Positions 47,520 to 59,340 of a stretch of 64,000 nt of DNA are shown piece by piece. Both the position numbers and the translations under genes were made by a program. The notes below the pieces were generated by a model that worked only from the letters and a program-made list of their open reading frames with translations, ran no database searches and was not told the origin of the DNA. Each line of letters begins with the position of its first letter. The stretch's first letter is position 1. Source of the stretch: Apium graveolens (taxonomy: Eukaryota; Streptophyta; Magnoliopsida; Apiales; Apiaceae); contig NC_133657.1 of NCBI RefSeq assembly GCF_009905375.1, positions 46,488,192 through 46,552,191 on the forward strand, in the 5' to 3' direction.

Positions 47520-48710
47520 GGTACTTGCAAAAAGTATTTAATTCGTTTATGTGTTTACTGGTTTTATGATGATAACATGTATACAATATTCAATGACTGT
47601 TATGTATGCGATTTTATATATTTTACATGTTGTTATGTTTATATATGCGTATGTATATATATATTTTGAATATATGATATTCATGAGAGTTGTATAATCA
47701 TATGATGATTATATAATCTGTATATATACTGATATATATATGTTTTGTGTTTGTTCTTATTATAAGAATCGTATTTGATACGATTCTGAATCGGATGCAG
47801 CAAATTTGCTGAAATCTATGTCTGGTGTCCGACTTTGGCAAACGAATAAGCTATTTCATATGGAATTGAGCGTCTGAACGTAACTAATAGCTTAAGCTAT
47901 CAGCGACTGATCTGTAAGGCGTTTGACGTCGTTTAGGCCCTGTAATCTGCGATTTAATGTTATCAGATTTAATTTCGAATTTTCAGATTTTTTCAATATT
48001 TGGTTTTTATGATTAGATCATGATGGGTATGATATGTTAAGGTCAGATTATGTGTTTTAACATGTTATTTTGTGTTAATTGAGCATGGTGGATGGTTATA
48101 GCTTATGACCTTAGGTTAATGGTTTTGGTTTTTCAAATACGGCTTGCATGTCGTTTAACCTTGTAAATATTATATCTCGAATGTAACTTAAGTTCTTCTT
48201 ATAAGTTCATTAAATTAGTTTTCATATTTCATTCTTGTAATGTACATGAAGACATGAAAATTTGAAGATCAATGGTAATCCCACACAGAGGTCATCCAAG
48301 GAAGCAATACAAGAAAGAAGACATGTAATAGTTAGCCTGTATTTATTTTCCACCTTAGATTGACCTAGATCTTTGTCATTAGCTTGATAAATATCACATA
48401 GGATGAAGCCATAACCAACCACGTTTATTTATTGCACTTTACATATATATGTGCATATGATGAACGTATGTGTAGAGTAGTTTTTAAAGATGCATGCTTA
48501 ATTAGATTAAGGATATATGTATTAGATACGACACCCATGCCATGCTTGTTAAACAAGTTAAAATCTGTAACGATTCAAGATTTTAAAATGAACAAACGAT
48601 TATGAGATTCTCGTGTTTATGAAACACGAAATAAAATACAAATTTTCTTTGTTTCCGATATGGGGCGATTTTATCAAAAGCGAGTTCATTGAACTTGTAC
48701 GGTTGTGGGT
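47520..48710 (+). other. Element F: PBS and untranslated leader
   Basis: TGGCATCAAAG (47520-47530) is a diverged PBS. The leader has no ORF. A perfect 8-bp stem with 3-nt loop lies at 48611-48629 (TCGTGTTT-ATG-AAACACGA). The block 48628-48710 (GATATGGGGCGATTTT and following) matches the leader of copia E at 5955-6036, so F and E share leader sequence although their LTRs differ. F stops at 48710 where C is inserted. Its gag and pol are not found in the window. Confidence 0.75.
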
Positions 48711-48724
48711 TGTTAGGCCTCAAT

Positions 48725-48755
48725 GATACTATAGAAGGGGGTTGAATATAGTATC
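48725..48755 (-). other. Stem-loop with C-rich loop (C LTR)
   Basis: GATACTATA (48725-48733) pairs perfectly with TATAGTATC (48747-48755). On the element strand the loop is TTCAACCCCCTTC. Confidence 0.75.
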
Positions 48756-49130
48756 TACAATCAATTCGATTATGAACACAAGTATGTAACAAAAAACAAG
48801 TTTATTCAATATATCAAACTCTGTTACAGTAGGTTTAATCTACTCTCTTAGTGATGTATGATATCACTAAGAGCTGCTAGGGTCACAATGAATAATATTC
48901 TCGTGAACGATAACACATCTAGTGTAAACCCTAAGCTGTATTTATATAGTACACAGTTACAAGATATCTTATAATTGATATGAAACATATCTCCTCCTAA
49001 AATACATCAATCAGGTATTATCTTTTACAAGTCTTCTAGTCGTCCAACACTTCAAGCATATCTTCCTTTGTTTTAGTCCAGATCCTCTCCTAGAAATTAG
49101 CCGCACGTTACTCCTGAAGCATATCCTTCC

Positions 49131-49230
49131 TTAAGTTCTGATATCATAAGTTCTGATATCTTAAGTTATGATATCTTCCCGTCTTCAGTAAATACTGATT
49201 CCCTGCTAAGTCCTGATATTAAGTTCTGCA
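49131..49230 (-). repeat. 15-16-bp tandem repeat in LTR C
   Basis: Three adjacent units of the type TAAGTTCTGATATCT, two more partial ones after a gap. The core TCAGAACTT (element strand) recurs through the rest of C. Confidence 0.85.
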
Positions 49231-49276
49231 ACTAAACAAATCAGATTAGTCATGACATCATCAAATATATCTAACA

Positions 49277-49413
49277 ATCTCCCCCAACTTGTATATTATG
49301 AAAAATGTACAAGTTATAAATATAATGAAGTCAAAAACATTTAAGTACAAATGCAATGAGAGTTTATTTAGACAACTAACTACAACTTACAGTCCTTGCA
49401 GCTTTTACCAATC
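49277..49413 (-). other. Element C: polypurine tract and 3-prime non-coding end
   Basis: On the minus strand AAGTTGGGGGAGAT precedes the LTR start. No ORF between it and ORF3. Confidence 0.75.
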
Positions 49414-52400
49414 TTACTGAATCAATCTGAATCGAAAATGATTCTTGACAAAGTTTGATATCAGCTTCTCTTCTGCATTTCTCAGGACTTGAGCTAATTT
49501 AGCTTTGACTTGTTTCAGTTCTTCATCTTGACTTCCAATCTGGTAGATGGCAGTTCTAAGTGCTGAAATGTGATTTCTTTCCAATCCATCACCAAGTCTG
49601 ATAACTCTGGGATGTGAAGAATCTTCATTGTAGCATAGACACTTTTCCTTCAGAATTACTTCTACTTTAGCAGAATTCTTCTTCATCGGAATTTTTCTTC
49701 CATTATCTTCAACTATCTTTGGAATAAATTCTTCAACCCTTGATCCAAAGATTCTGTCTTTATCCCTTATGGTCTTCATTATGAAATTTGACCATCTTCT
49801 GGTAACCTCAGACTTTATCTCCAAAAGATAATGAATGAATTGAAGTTCTTTAAGAGATTTGTTCAGCACATCTGATTCTGACATTCTGTATGTTCTTCCA
49901 TCTTCAAGTAATAGAATCAACTTTTCCTTGTGTTTTTTCTTATCATGAGTATCCGTTACCACTTGAGCAGATATAACCTTGTTAAGGTGTTTCTGTGTAA
50001 CCTCCTCAAGTGGATTGTCAGTTAATAAAAATGAATCTTTGATAGTTACTTCAACTCTTGTTTTCTTCTTGGCTTGGTCTGATCCTATCCCAGATCTGTC
50101 TCCTTTTTCTCTGGCATTCAATCCAACAGTCATGAAGTCAGATAGCAGTTGACTTTTCTTAGAATCTGATGGTTTAACATTTTTCCATAGAAGTTTCTTC
50201 TTATTAGCAATTGACATCTTGTCCAAATCAACTTGAGCTCTATCAGAGGTTGATGATGACTTTAGAGTTTGATCAGTAACTACTTCCTTATCTTCTTGAG
50301 CAGATAGCTTCTCAGAATTTGATAGATTCTGAGCTTCCAGAGTTTGAGTAGATTGAGCATTATCAGTAATTGACTATGTTCCTTCCAGTTTTCTTCTTCT
50401 CTTCAAAGGTTCATCTTCCTCTGCTATTTGATGTATCATTATCATGCATTGTAGCTTGATAGGCAGAATCTGTTAGTACTGAAGGAATTTTCTTCTTCTG
50501 CTTCATTGTTGATTCATCAATCTTTCCTTTCCCTTTTGCTTTGGGATCAAATTCAACTTTTGATCTTATCTTGGGCTTTGAAGCCTCAGAAGTTGACTTT
50601 TCCTTGATCACAATGCCTTTTTCCTTAAGCCTTAAAGGTTTCTTAGCATAAGAAGTTTTAGATTTAGGATTTGTCTTCTCAGCAGCAAATCTAGCTTCTT
50701 CCTCCTTTAGAGTCTCTAAATCCATTCCAGGATTATGCTTGAGAAACAATCTCCTAGCAATTTCTTCATCAAGAGTCTGAATCTTGGGATCCTTATAATA
50801 GACAGTAGTCTCCCTTCCCTTAAGCTTCAGAGTTTGTAAAAACTTCTGAGAGTCTTCACTTCCTGACTGAATTAGAATATCAGGACTTGATATCAGAGCT
50901 TGAGCATTCACAGTTTCAGAACTTGTCTTCTTCTGTGTAGAAGATTTTCTAGAATCAGAAATTAGTTTCTGTGAAGAAACTTTGCTGCTTTGCTTTCCTT
51001 GACCTTGACTCTGGCTAAAGTTTCCTTGGTCATCTCCTTTATCATCCTTTTTCTTCAGAGCCTTGATTGGTGAGCATTTGGACTTAACTACCTTCTCCCC
51101 CTTTTTAGCATCATTAGGTAAGAGGAGAGAGAGAAGAAGTTCTACTGAAGATTGAATCTCATTAAGCTGAGTTTGCTGATTTGCTTGCTTCTGCAATACT
51201 TCAAGTAACTGAGTCTGTTGCTGATCTTGAACAACTGCTATCTTATCAACCTGCTCCCTGAGAGGTTTTATGACTCTTTGCTTGTCAAGAGATTGAGTCA
51301 TTCCTATATGTATAGCAGTGTCTTGAAGTTTATCAATCTTCTCTTGAATAGCAGAATGAAGACCTTGAAGGTGTCTAGTACTCAGAGCAGTGACTTTGAG
51401 TTGATTCTTGAAATCAGAACTTGTCATCAACTCTTCAGCCTTAGCCACATGTTCTGAAAGAACAGTAGAGCTGGGAAGAAATGTAGTATCATTCCACTTG
51501 TTGATCCATTCAACTCCTCTGTGAGTGTCCTCCCAAGGAACAAGGGCATCTTCTTCAACAAATTTAAGCAGTGCTTCCTTGCCAAGAATTGGAGCATTGA
51601 CTGGAGCGCTTGCTGAAGCATTGTCTCCAGAATTTGATAAAATCTCATCATCTTCTGATAACACCAGAGTTGGTGTAACTGAAGGAGATTCTGGTTCCAA
51701 ATTCTGATCTTCAGATTTCAAATCCAGAATTGGTGTAGTAGGAATTTCAGCATTTAATATAGAGAAACAGGCGGAGTTGACTCTTTTGCTGGTTGTGCTT
51801 CCAGATACAAAACAGTTGGAATATTCAGCCTGTGAATGTCAATTTCAGGACTTAACCCTGAATCTTCAACTGTGACAGTTTCTTTGAATGGAGAGATATG
51901 AGGTGTGATCACTGTGTCTTGAACAGTGTCTTCAGGTTGAGGTGGAGGTGGAAGAGATTCTTCTGTAGCAGCTGTCAAAGATTCAATGACTGTAGGTTCC
52001 GATGAGATCAGAGATTCCTGATCTCCTTCCTCAGCATTTGCAGCATCCTCAAATTGAACTTGTGCAATATGCACACCTGCTCTCATCTTCTTTAATTTTG
52101 ACTTTGGTTTTGAAAGTGTTGCTTGAGCAGCATCAGAACTTGAAGGTCTTTACCTTTTCAAAATCCCAGAACCCTCAGCTTCATTCTGTTTCTGAGGAGT
52201 TACCTCTTTAGCTTCTAATGTCACAGGTTCTGATGCAGGAACCTGGACTGATTCATCCTCATCATATTCATCTCTAAGAATCATCCTTCTTCTTCTCCTT
52301 GGTGGAGATTTAGGCACATAGATAGTTCTTTTGGTTTTGGGTCTTGAGGATGTGTCAGATTTTACAACTAGCACTTTTTGAGAAGTACCAGAGGTTGGTT

Positions 52401-53391
52401 TAGATTTGGATTTGAGAGGTGAGGTTCTGATAGTAGGTGTTGATGGTTGTGGTTGAGAGGATTGTGCTGGTTGATAGTAGGTTCTGATAGTAGGCTGTGG
52501 TTGAGTATTGGAAGGCTGGGTTGGTGGAGGTTGAGAAGTAGTAGGCTGTGTAGGTGCAACATCAGGATATATGGTTGTGTATGTATGAGGATCAGAATTT
52601 ACTAAGAACTGTTTGACAGATTGGGGAATTTGGAGGGGTCTTAGTATATCCTTCTTATTATCAGCAGATAATAAGTTTGTGAAAGCCCTTTTGTGAAGTT
52701 TAAAGGGTTCAATCAAGTCACTAAAGACTTGGGGCTTATCAAAACAACAAAAACTGTAAATAAGCTGATAGAACCTAGCAAAATAGACAGTATGTGGGTC
52801 CTCTTTCATCCTATCCCCAATAAAACCCAAAATAGCAGTAGCATAATCAAAATGAGTTTGATTAAGAAGTGTATACCCTATTTGCTAACTCAGAATTGGA
52901 ATAGCATCAAAATTTGAGCATTTGTTGGCAAAGGCTCTGGTGATGCAATCGAAAAATAAACTCCACTCCCTTCTGATGTAGGGCCTCTTCAGTTGTCCCA
53001 CCTTGGAAAGACTTTTCTCATAGCCAAGATTGGCCATCATGCTCTGTAGAAGTGGATCCCCAATCTGAGCATTGAAAGTACAATTTTCTGGCAAATGCAG
53101 AGCTTGTCGAACAGTAGACAGGGTAACCAGGTGCTCATCTTCCCCAGTTGTGAAAATGATGCTTGGAGACCCATCTTTACCACCATCATCATCTGCTCCA
53201 GTCCTCCAAAACTCCAGTATTTGTGTTCCTGAGAGTGCTTGTGGTTGGGTCAAAGCATACCCAATCTCACTGTGAGCAAGAAAATCTTGAATGAAGTGAA
53301 GCTCTGAAGAGGCCTCGTCCTTGTTGAGAATAGCCATATAGTTGTTGGGGACAAACTTGGCTCCATTAACGATAACGTCCTTTGGTGCCAT
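49414..53391 (-). pseudogene. Element C: ORF3, the extra ORF downstream of pol (about 1325 codons)
   Basis: Most complete ORF3 here. ATG at 53391 (MAPKDVIVNGAKFVPNNY). N-terminal globular domain of about 240 residues (FIQDFLAHSEIGYAL, LEFWRTGA, LSTVRQALHLPENCTF, RREWSLFFDCITRAF, VYFARFYQLI); Pro/Gln/Thr-rich linker (52370-52560); basic cluster PPRRRRR (about 52285); acidic and serine-rich parts; coiled coil with Gln-rich segment (about 51100-51400, LREQVDKIAVVQDQQQTQLL); lysine-rich part; C-terminal domain (LILLLEDGRTYRMSESDVL...EVTRRWSNFIMK). Interrupted by stops near 52885 and 52150 (same frame kept), frameshifts near 51740 and 50300. No signal peptide or membrane helix seen, so its features suggest a nuclear or nucleic-acid-linked protein rather than an envelope. 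Family unknown to me. Confidence 0.78.
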
Positions 53392-54887
53392 TTCTGTGAG
53401 AAATTAAGTGAAATAATGTGTCTGTAGAAAGTGTTTGATAAAATGCCTGTAAGAAAGTAGCGTCAGAAAATAGTAAGAGTGTAAGAGAATAAGAGAGATG
53501 AGAAAAGAGTGAGAAAGTAGGTAAAAGATTGTAAAATCTTTTATCTCTCATATATATACGCTCCACTTATTATAACGGCTAATTTCTGAAGCTGAACCAA
53601 ACTTTTGACACCTGGCAGCATGTAATCAGTCAAAACATTATTAGTGGGCACGATAAACGTGCAATAACAATTGTGCACATGTAGTTATCAAAACAAACAC
53701 GTTTCCCATTAACCAAAAGATTAGCAATGTTTTTATCTCACTTAAGTATTTTCTGAAAATATGACCGTTACAATAAATATTAAAAATAAGTCAAGTAAAT
53801 AAATAATTCCACGTAAGCATCAAGATTTTGCATCAGAACTAGACTATTATCAGAGTTTAACGATCATCAGAACATGGCTTTTGTACTCAAAAAGTGAATG
53901 ACTATTTCTGTAATTTTTCACACAAATACTGACTGGTTTCTTCAGAGTTTAATCATCTAAATATAATCAAAACTTTTCCTCAGAATTTATGCAAATAATG
54001 CTTAACTGTTTATCAGAAACAACTTAATCACCACAGTAATTTTCATCATTCATATGGAGTGATAGTGTGTGTATGTGCAAATGATCAGATAAAGATTAAA
54101 GTCTGATAAACTTCAGTATATCTTAGAAATAAGGCATAACTAAGAAAAATGCTTAAAATCAATCTTTAATTGTGATGTCTACTGTAGAATAAAGTTATGC
54201 AAGAATTCACCTCAACTGTTTGTGCTTATTTTATGCATCTTTTGAAATTCTTTTGATAAGGGATTCTCAGTGTAAATGAGTTACAACTACCATCAGAATT
54301 TATGCTGTTATCAGAATATTTCTCCAGTAATCAGAGAATGTGAAAAGTCACCAAGAAAAATTAATTTGCTTTTCTAATGCATATATCTTAATACCAGCAA
54401 TGTATTTGGATCTTCCCTTTCACATAAATTACTCTAGATCTCAAAGGAGTACCTGATTTCAAATTTTTTTTTCTTTTATTTTCTTCAGATAAGTGAGGCT
54501 TATCAAGCATGTAGTTCATTCTTAAGATTTACTGACATCAGAATTTGACAGATAAGAGGCAATAATCTAGTTTGTGACTTAGTAATAAGATACATGAAGT
54601 AAATTTGACTAAGATCAAAATCAGAATTTGCTGGTGTTATTGATTTCCACATAAATAACTAATTCAAACATGGGATACATAGTTTGTTAAAGACTACTAA
54701 GTCAGCATCTAACAAGATAATCCTTATTGGATTGAATAGTCACAGAACATTCAAAACACTTTCAGAGTTTATAGAACCACATCAGAGAATAAGCAGTGTT
54801 TAATATGTTACAATTTAAGCACAAATTATATTGAGATAGGAAAATCTGTAAACACTGATCATAAAGTCTGATGTATAAGAACAAAAA
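53392..54887 (-). other. Element C: spacer between RNase H and ORF3
   Basis: About 1.5 kb without an ORF. The first 180 bases next to ORF3 include a TATA-like CATATATATACG (about 53549-53560), which on the minus strand would lie upstream of ORF3. At least twelve TCAGAATTT or TCAGAGTTT words are scattered between 53830 and 54790. Confidence 0.65.
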
Positions 54888-56382
54888 CTAAACAAAATTT
54901 AAGAAAGAACCTGAAACCATTCCAAGTTCATTTACTAGTCTTGTAAAAGTAGCTTCACATAGTGGTTTTGTGAAGATATCTGCTAGTTGTTGATCTGTTG
55001 GAAAAAAATGTAATTCCACTGTACCTTTCATTACATGTTCCCTTATGAAATGGTACCTAATGCTGATGTGCTTTGTCATTGAGTGTTGAACTGGACTTCC
55101 TGTCATAGCAATAGCACTTTGATTATCACAGTAAATAGGTATTTTAGAAAATTCTAACCCATAGTCCAGTAACTGATTCTTCATCCAAAGAATCTGTGCA
55201 CAATAGCTTCCTGCAGCAATATACTCTACTTCTGCAGTTGATATGGAAATTGATTTTTATTTCTTGCTAAACCAAGAAACCAATCTGCCTCCAAGAAATT
55301 GGCAGCTTCCACTAGTGCTTTTCCTGTCTATTTTGTATCCTGCAAAATCTGCATCTGAGTAACCTGTTAGCTTAAAATCTGATTCTCTAGGATACCACAA
55401 TCCTATATCAGCTGTACCCTTGAGGTACTTGAAAATTCTTTTCACAGCTATTAGATGAGGTTCTCTTGGATCAGCCTGAAATCTTGCACAAAGACAGGTA
55501 GCATACATGATATCTGGTCTACTTGCAGTTAAATAGAGTAAAGAGCCAATCATACCTCTGTAGTTAGTAATATCTACTGATACTCCAGTATCTTTATCTA
55601 ACTTGGTGGCAGTGGCCATGGGAGTTGATGCAGTAGAACTGTCTTGCATTCCAATTTTTTGAGTAAATTTCTGGTGTACATGGACTGATTTATGAAAGTA
55701 CCTTCTTCATTTGCTTGACTTGAAGTCCCAGAAAATAGCTAAGTTCTGCCATCATACTCATTTGATATCTTGACTGCATTAGCTTTGAAAACTTTTCACA
55801 GAGTTTGGCATTTGTAGAACCAAAAATGATATCATCAACATAAATTTAGACTAAAAGTAAGTCCTTTCCATGGTTGATATAGAACAGAGTTTTATCAATT
55901 GTTCCTCTGGTAAATCCACTTTCCAGAAGAAATTGTGCCAGAGTTTCATACCATGCTCTTGGAGCTTGTTTTGGGCCATAGAGTGCTTTATCAAGTCTGT
56001 AGACATGATTAGGAAATTTTGGATCTACAAATCTCGGAGGTTGTTCAACATATACCTCTTCCTCTAATTCTCCATTGAGAAATGCACTCTTTACATCCAT
56101 TTGAAAGACTTTAAACCTCTTATGAGCAGCATAAGCCAAAAAGATTCTTATGGCTTCCAATCTAGCAACTGGAGCATATGTTTCATCATAATCAAAACCC
56201 TTCTGTTGAGAGTAACCTTTAGCAACCAGCCTTGCTTTGTTTCTTGTAATTATGCCATCACTGTCAGATTTATTTCTGAACACCCATTTTGTACCAACAA
56301 TTGATCTGTCCTTTGGTCTTGGTACTAAGGTCCATACTTTATTTCTTTCAAATTCATTTAACTCTTCCTGCATTGCTTGCAC
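54888..56382 (-). pseudogene. Element C: reverse transcriptase and RNase H
   Basis: RT from 56382 ([64 protein letters not shown]) to a TAA just before YVDD (55831-55842), where the family has LLVQIYVDD. The frame is lost between about 55840 and 55650. RNase [19 protein letters not shown], a stop near 55257, then [48 protein letters not shown] to the end at 54888. Complete domain set but not translatable. Confidence 0.88.
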
Positions 56383-57025
56383 CCAATCAACATCTTAAAG
56401 AGCTTGTTCCACTTTCTTTGGTTCAGTCTGAGATAGAAAAGAATGATAGAGACATTCATTTGTTATTGCTGTTCTAATTCTGTTACCTGCTTCAGGATCT
56501 CCAATTATTAAGTCAGGTGTGTGTGATTTAGTCCACTTCCTTGCAGATGGAAGTTGATCTCTAGAACTGGATCCTCCCCCATGATCCATGCTATCTCCAT
56601 CAGCATTTTCTGATGCTCCCCCTGAAGTTATGCTCTCTGAGATTCCAGAATTTGAGTTGGATCCTTCAGGAATTGAAGAATTAGAGTTTCCAGAATTGTC
56701 AGAATTTGGCTCATCAAAACTTGATGAATCAGAACTTCAAGAGCCAGTGACTGGTTCTGATGACTCTTGGGAGTTTTGAGATGTGGTATAATCATCAACT
56801 TGCTCCCCCTGAACAGGTGCATTTGCCTTTGGAGCAGTTACCACAGTTTCAATGACATCAGTATTTAACTCGTCAGAACTTACAGGATCAGGATTTAAGT
56901 CATCAGAATTTACAGAATCAGAATTTACATCTTCATTTTCAAATCTCAGTTGATCATGATCATTGAAATCTTCAAGTCCAGTAATATTTTTATCATCAAA
57001 TTTTGAAAGCTGTCCAGGATGAGTC
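56383..57025 (-). pseudogene. Element C: INT-RT linker
   Basis: Low-complexity, serine- and acid-rich coding remnant with no conserved domain. It is dominated by TCAGAATTT/TCAGAACTT words (about 56590-56940), in the variable linker where B carries its own word. GGGGGAGC-type runs are also present. Confidence 0.7.
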
Positions 57026-57945
57026 TTAAGAACAAAGTACTTGCATCCAAATACATGAAAGTATTTCAGATTTGGCTTTTTTTTTCACCATCTTATATGG
57101 TATTTTTCCATGCTTGTTTATGAGTGTAGCATTCTGTGTAAAACAAGCAGTCTGCACAGCTTCAGCCCAAAAATAGGTTGTTAGCTTTGCTTCATCAAGC
57201 ATAGTTCGTGCAGCTTCAATAAGAGTCATGTTCTTTCTTTCTACAACTCCATTCTGCTGTGGAGTTCCAGGTGCAGAAAATTCCTGCTCTATTCCTTGCT
57301 CTTTGAAGAACTCTTCCATTATTGAATTCTTGAACTCAGTGCCATTATCACTTCTTATTATTTTAACAGAATCTTTGACTAACTTATCCAGCTGTCTGAC
57401 ATGATCAGTTAGAGTAGATGCAGTTTCATTCTTCTTGTGCAAGAAATACACCCAAGTGTATCTTGTGAACTCATCCACTATAACCATACCATATTTCTTC
57501 TTTGCAATAAACATGACATTTACTGGACCAAATAGATCAACATGCAGTAAGTAATAAGGCTCAAGAATTGAGGATTCAGTTTTGCTCTTGAATAAAGATT
57601 TTCTTTGTTTTGCCTTTTGACATGAGTCACAAAGACCATCAGGAGCAAACAGTGATTTTGGAAGTCCTCTCACAAGATCTTTCTTTACTAGCTCATTTAT
57701 GTTGTTGAAATTTAAATGAGAGAGTCTCTTGTGCCAATTCCAGCTTTCTTCAATTGATGTTCTGCTTAACAGACAGATTGCTGAACCATCAGAATTTATT
57801 GAAAGTCTGGCTTCATATATGTTACCATGTCTGTAACCTTTCAGAACCACTTTGCCTGAAGAATTACTTACAACTAAACAGTGTTCTTCAAAGAAATCCA
57901 CATGATAACCTCTGTCACAGATTTGACTCACACTTAAGTTCTGAT
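57026..57945 (-). pseudogene. Element C: integrase, truncated at its 5-prime side
   Basis: Reads from NLSVSQICDRGYHVDFFEEHC to FLHKKNE and on: HHCC finger (WHKRLSHLNF, CDSCQKAKQ), D in VDLFGPVN, D in RSDNGTEF, E in QQNGVVERKN. Upstream of about 57945 the sequence is unrelated, so protease, gag, PBS and 5-prime LTR of C are missing. A T-run near 57075 ends the frame. Confidence 0.88.
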
Positions 57946-58340
57946 TTCGAATTCGAAATAAACCGAAATACACTGATTATTTATGACCCTAAATTATCTG
58001 AATATGTGATATACATATATATTCTTTATCTATAAGTGTATCTATTTTTAGAATTTAAAAACAATAATTATATGTACAATTTATCTATTTTATTAAAAAA
58101 TATACATTAAAAATGTCTGAGGCATACTTTTTAAACTAAAAATTATTTAATAAATAAGGTAATGATCTGTTTATATATTATGCTTAACTTTATATCTTAA
58201 ATTCAATTCTTTAAAACTAACTCTACAAATATTCCAATAATTATGTTTTTAAACGAAACCAGTAATTATGTTTAAAGTTAAATAAATTATCATTATTTAC
58301 GACACTCACATATTATGTGTATGATTAAAAATACAAATAA
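57946..58340. other. Unassigned AT-rich sequence
   Basis: No ORF, no LTR signals that I can anchor. Begins near a TTCGAATTCGAA palindrome (about 57948). It may be the U3 part of the G3 LTR or older flanking DNA. Confidence 0.4.
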
Positions 58341-58420
58341 CAATATGGTATAGTGGTAAGAAGATGTGCATGTGACTTGAAAGACTCAGGTTCGATTCCC
58401 ACAAACAACAATGTTTTTAT
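58341..58420 (+). repeat. tRNA-like Pol III promoter pair, SINE-head candidate
   Basis: A-box-like TGGTATAGTGG (58346-58356) and B-box GGTTCGATTCC (58389-58399) at tRNA-like spacing, with T5 at about 58413. The 5-prime acceptor-stem half does not pair with the 3-prime side, so it is not a functional tRNA. A tRNA-derived SINE or tRNA relic is more likely. Confidence 0.55.
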
Positions 58421-59340
58421 AAATACTAAGTAGAAGGGCAAAATCGTCATTTCACTGAGATTAAAAAGTCTCACTAATTTATAGCCATGTTGGGTTATTA
58501 TATATAGAAGAGATGTATAAACATAAAGTAATCGGGGAGAGGATAATAAATTCCTATCATCAAGAGTAATTTAAAGAAGATAACAGGATACTCTAAGGGA
58601 ACAATACTAAATAATAACGAAATGCAGGACTCCAAACACAAATTGAGCTAATGCCGGAGTAACAAATTTTCGCGGAAAAAAAAATTCAAGATCTCACCAG
58701 AAAAATCTAACAGACAAAAAAGCACATAGTTATACCAGTAAGAAAAAAAAGGTAAAAAACAGAATAAGGCATAAAAATGAGGCTCCTTTCATTTCTCCAA
58801 GTATAAAACTTTAGAGATTTTAAAAGATATCATGACCCCAAATATAAATAGCAAGACATAAAAATAGAAGATAAGATGTAATAAAAAGACTTTAATAATA
58901 TTAATTGAAAAGAGTGTTCACAATAATTGAAATCTTCAAAATTGCAAACTAGATCTAAAACATAAAAAGAGAGGCTACTACTAAATTATAGGGTAAACTA
59001 AGATAAAAACTAAGGTGTGGATTACAAGACAAGGGGTGGGTATTTATAGGATAAGAATTTAGGTTTTAGGGGTGTTGGCTAAATCCAAGCCATACATTTG
59101 TCATGTGTGTTGGTAGAATCTTGACCCTTGAATGTAGCCAACTCCCATTTTCTTTTCCTTTCTTTTCTTCTTTTTCTTCTTTTTCTGCTTCCATTTTTCC
59201 CTTCTTGCATTTTCCTTTTCTTTTTCTGTTTTTCTGCTTTTTGTACGAAATACCTATAAGAGCAACTAATTAAATTATTAAATTCGGGAGCAAACAATAA
59301 ATATGTATTAATTAATGCAAAAATATGAGATTATCCTTGC
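58421..59340. other. Unassigned sequence, probably partly G3 LTR U3
   Basis: No convincing gene. A lysine/arginine-rich short frame on the minus strand at 59079-59297 reflects a CT-rich stretch (59150-59235). Left end of the G3 LTR not found. Confidence 0.35.

Larger units (their letters stand above)
48711..49276 (-). repeat. 3-prime LTR of SIRE-type element C (566 bp)
   Basis: On the + strand TGTTAGGCCT ... ATCTAACA, followed by a polypurine tract. Contains a perfect 9-bp stem-loop with C-rich loop (48725-48755), a minus-strand TATA-like ACTATATAAA (about 48941-48950) and a 15-16-bp tandem repeat (49131-49176) with scattered copies to 49230. Confidence 0.88.

Noticed and set aside
49414..53391. 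ORF3 as an envelope gene
   Set aside because: No signal peptide, hydrophobic span or cleavage motif could be seen in any of the three copies.
58341..58420. Functional tRNA gene
   Set aside because: No acceptor stem pairing and no clear anticodon arm.
59079..59297. Lys/Arg-rich minus-strand frame
   Set aside because: Composition artefact of a CT-rich stretch; no homology recognised.
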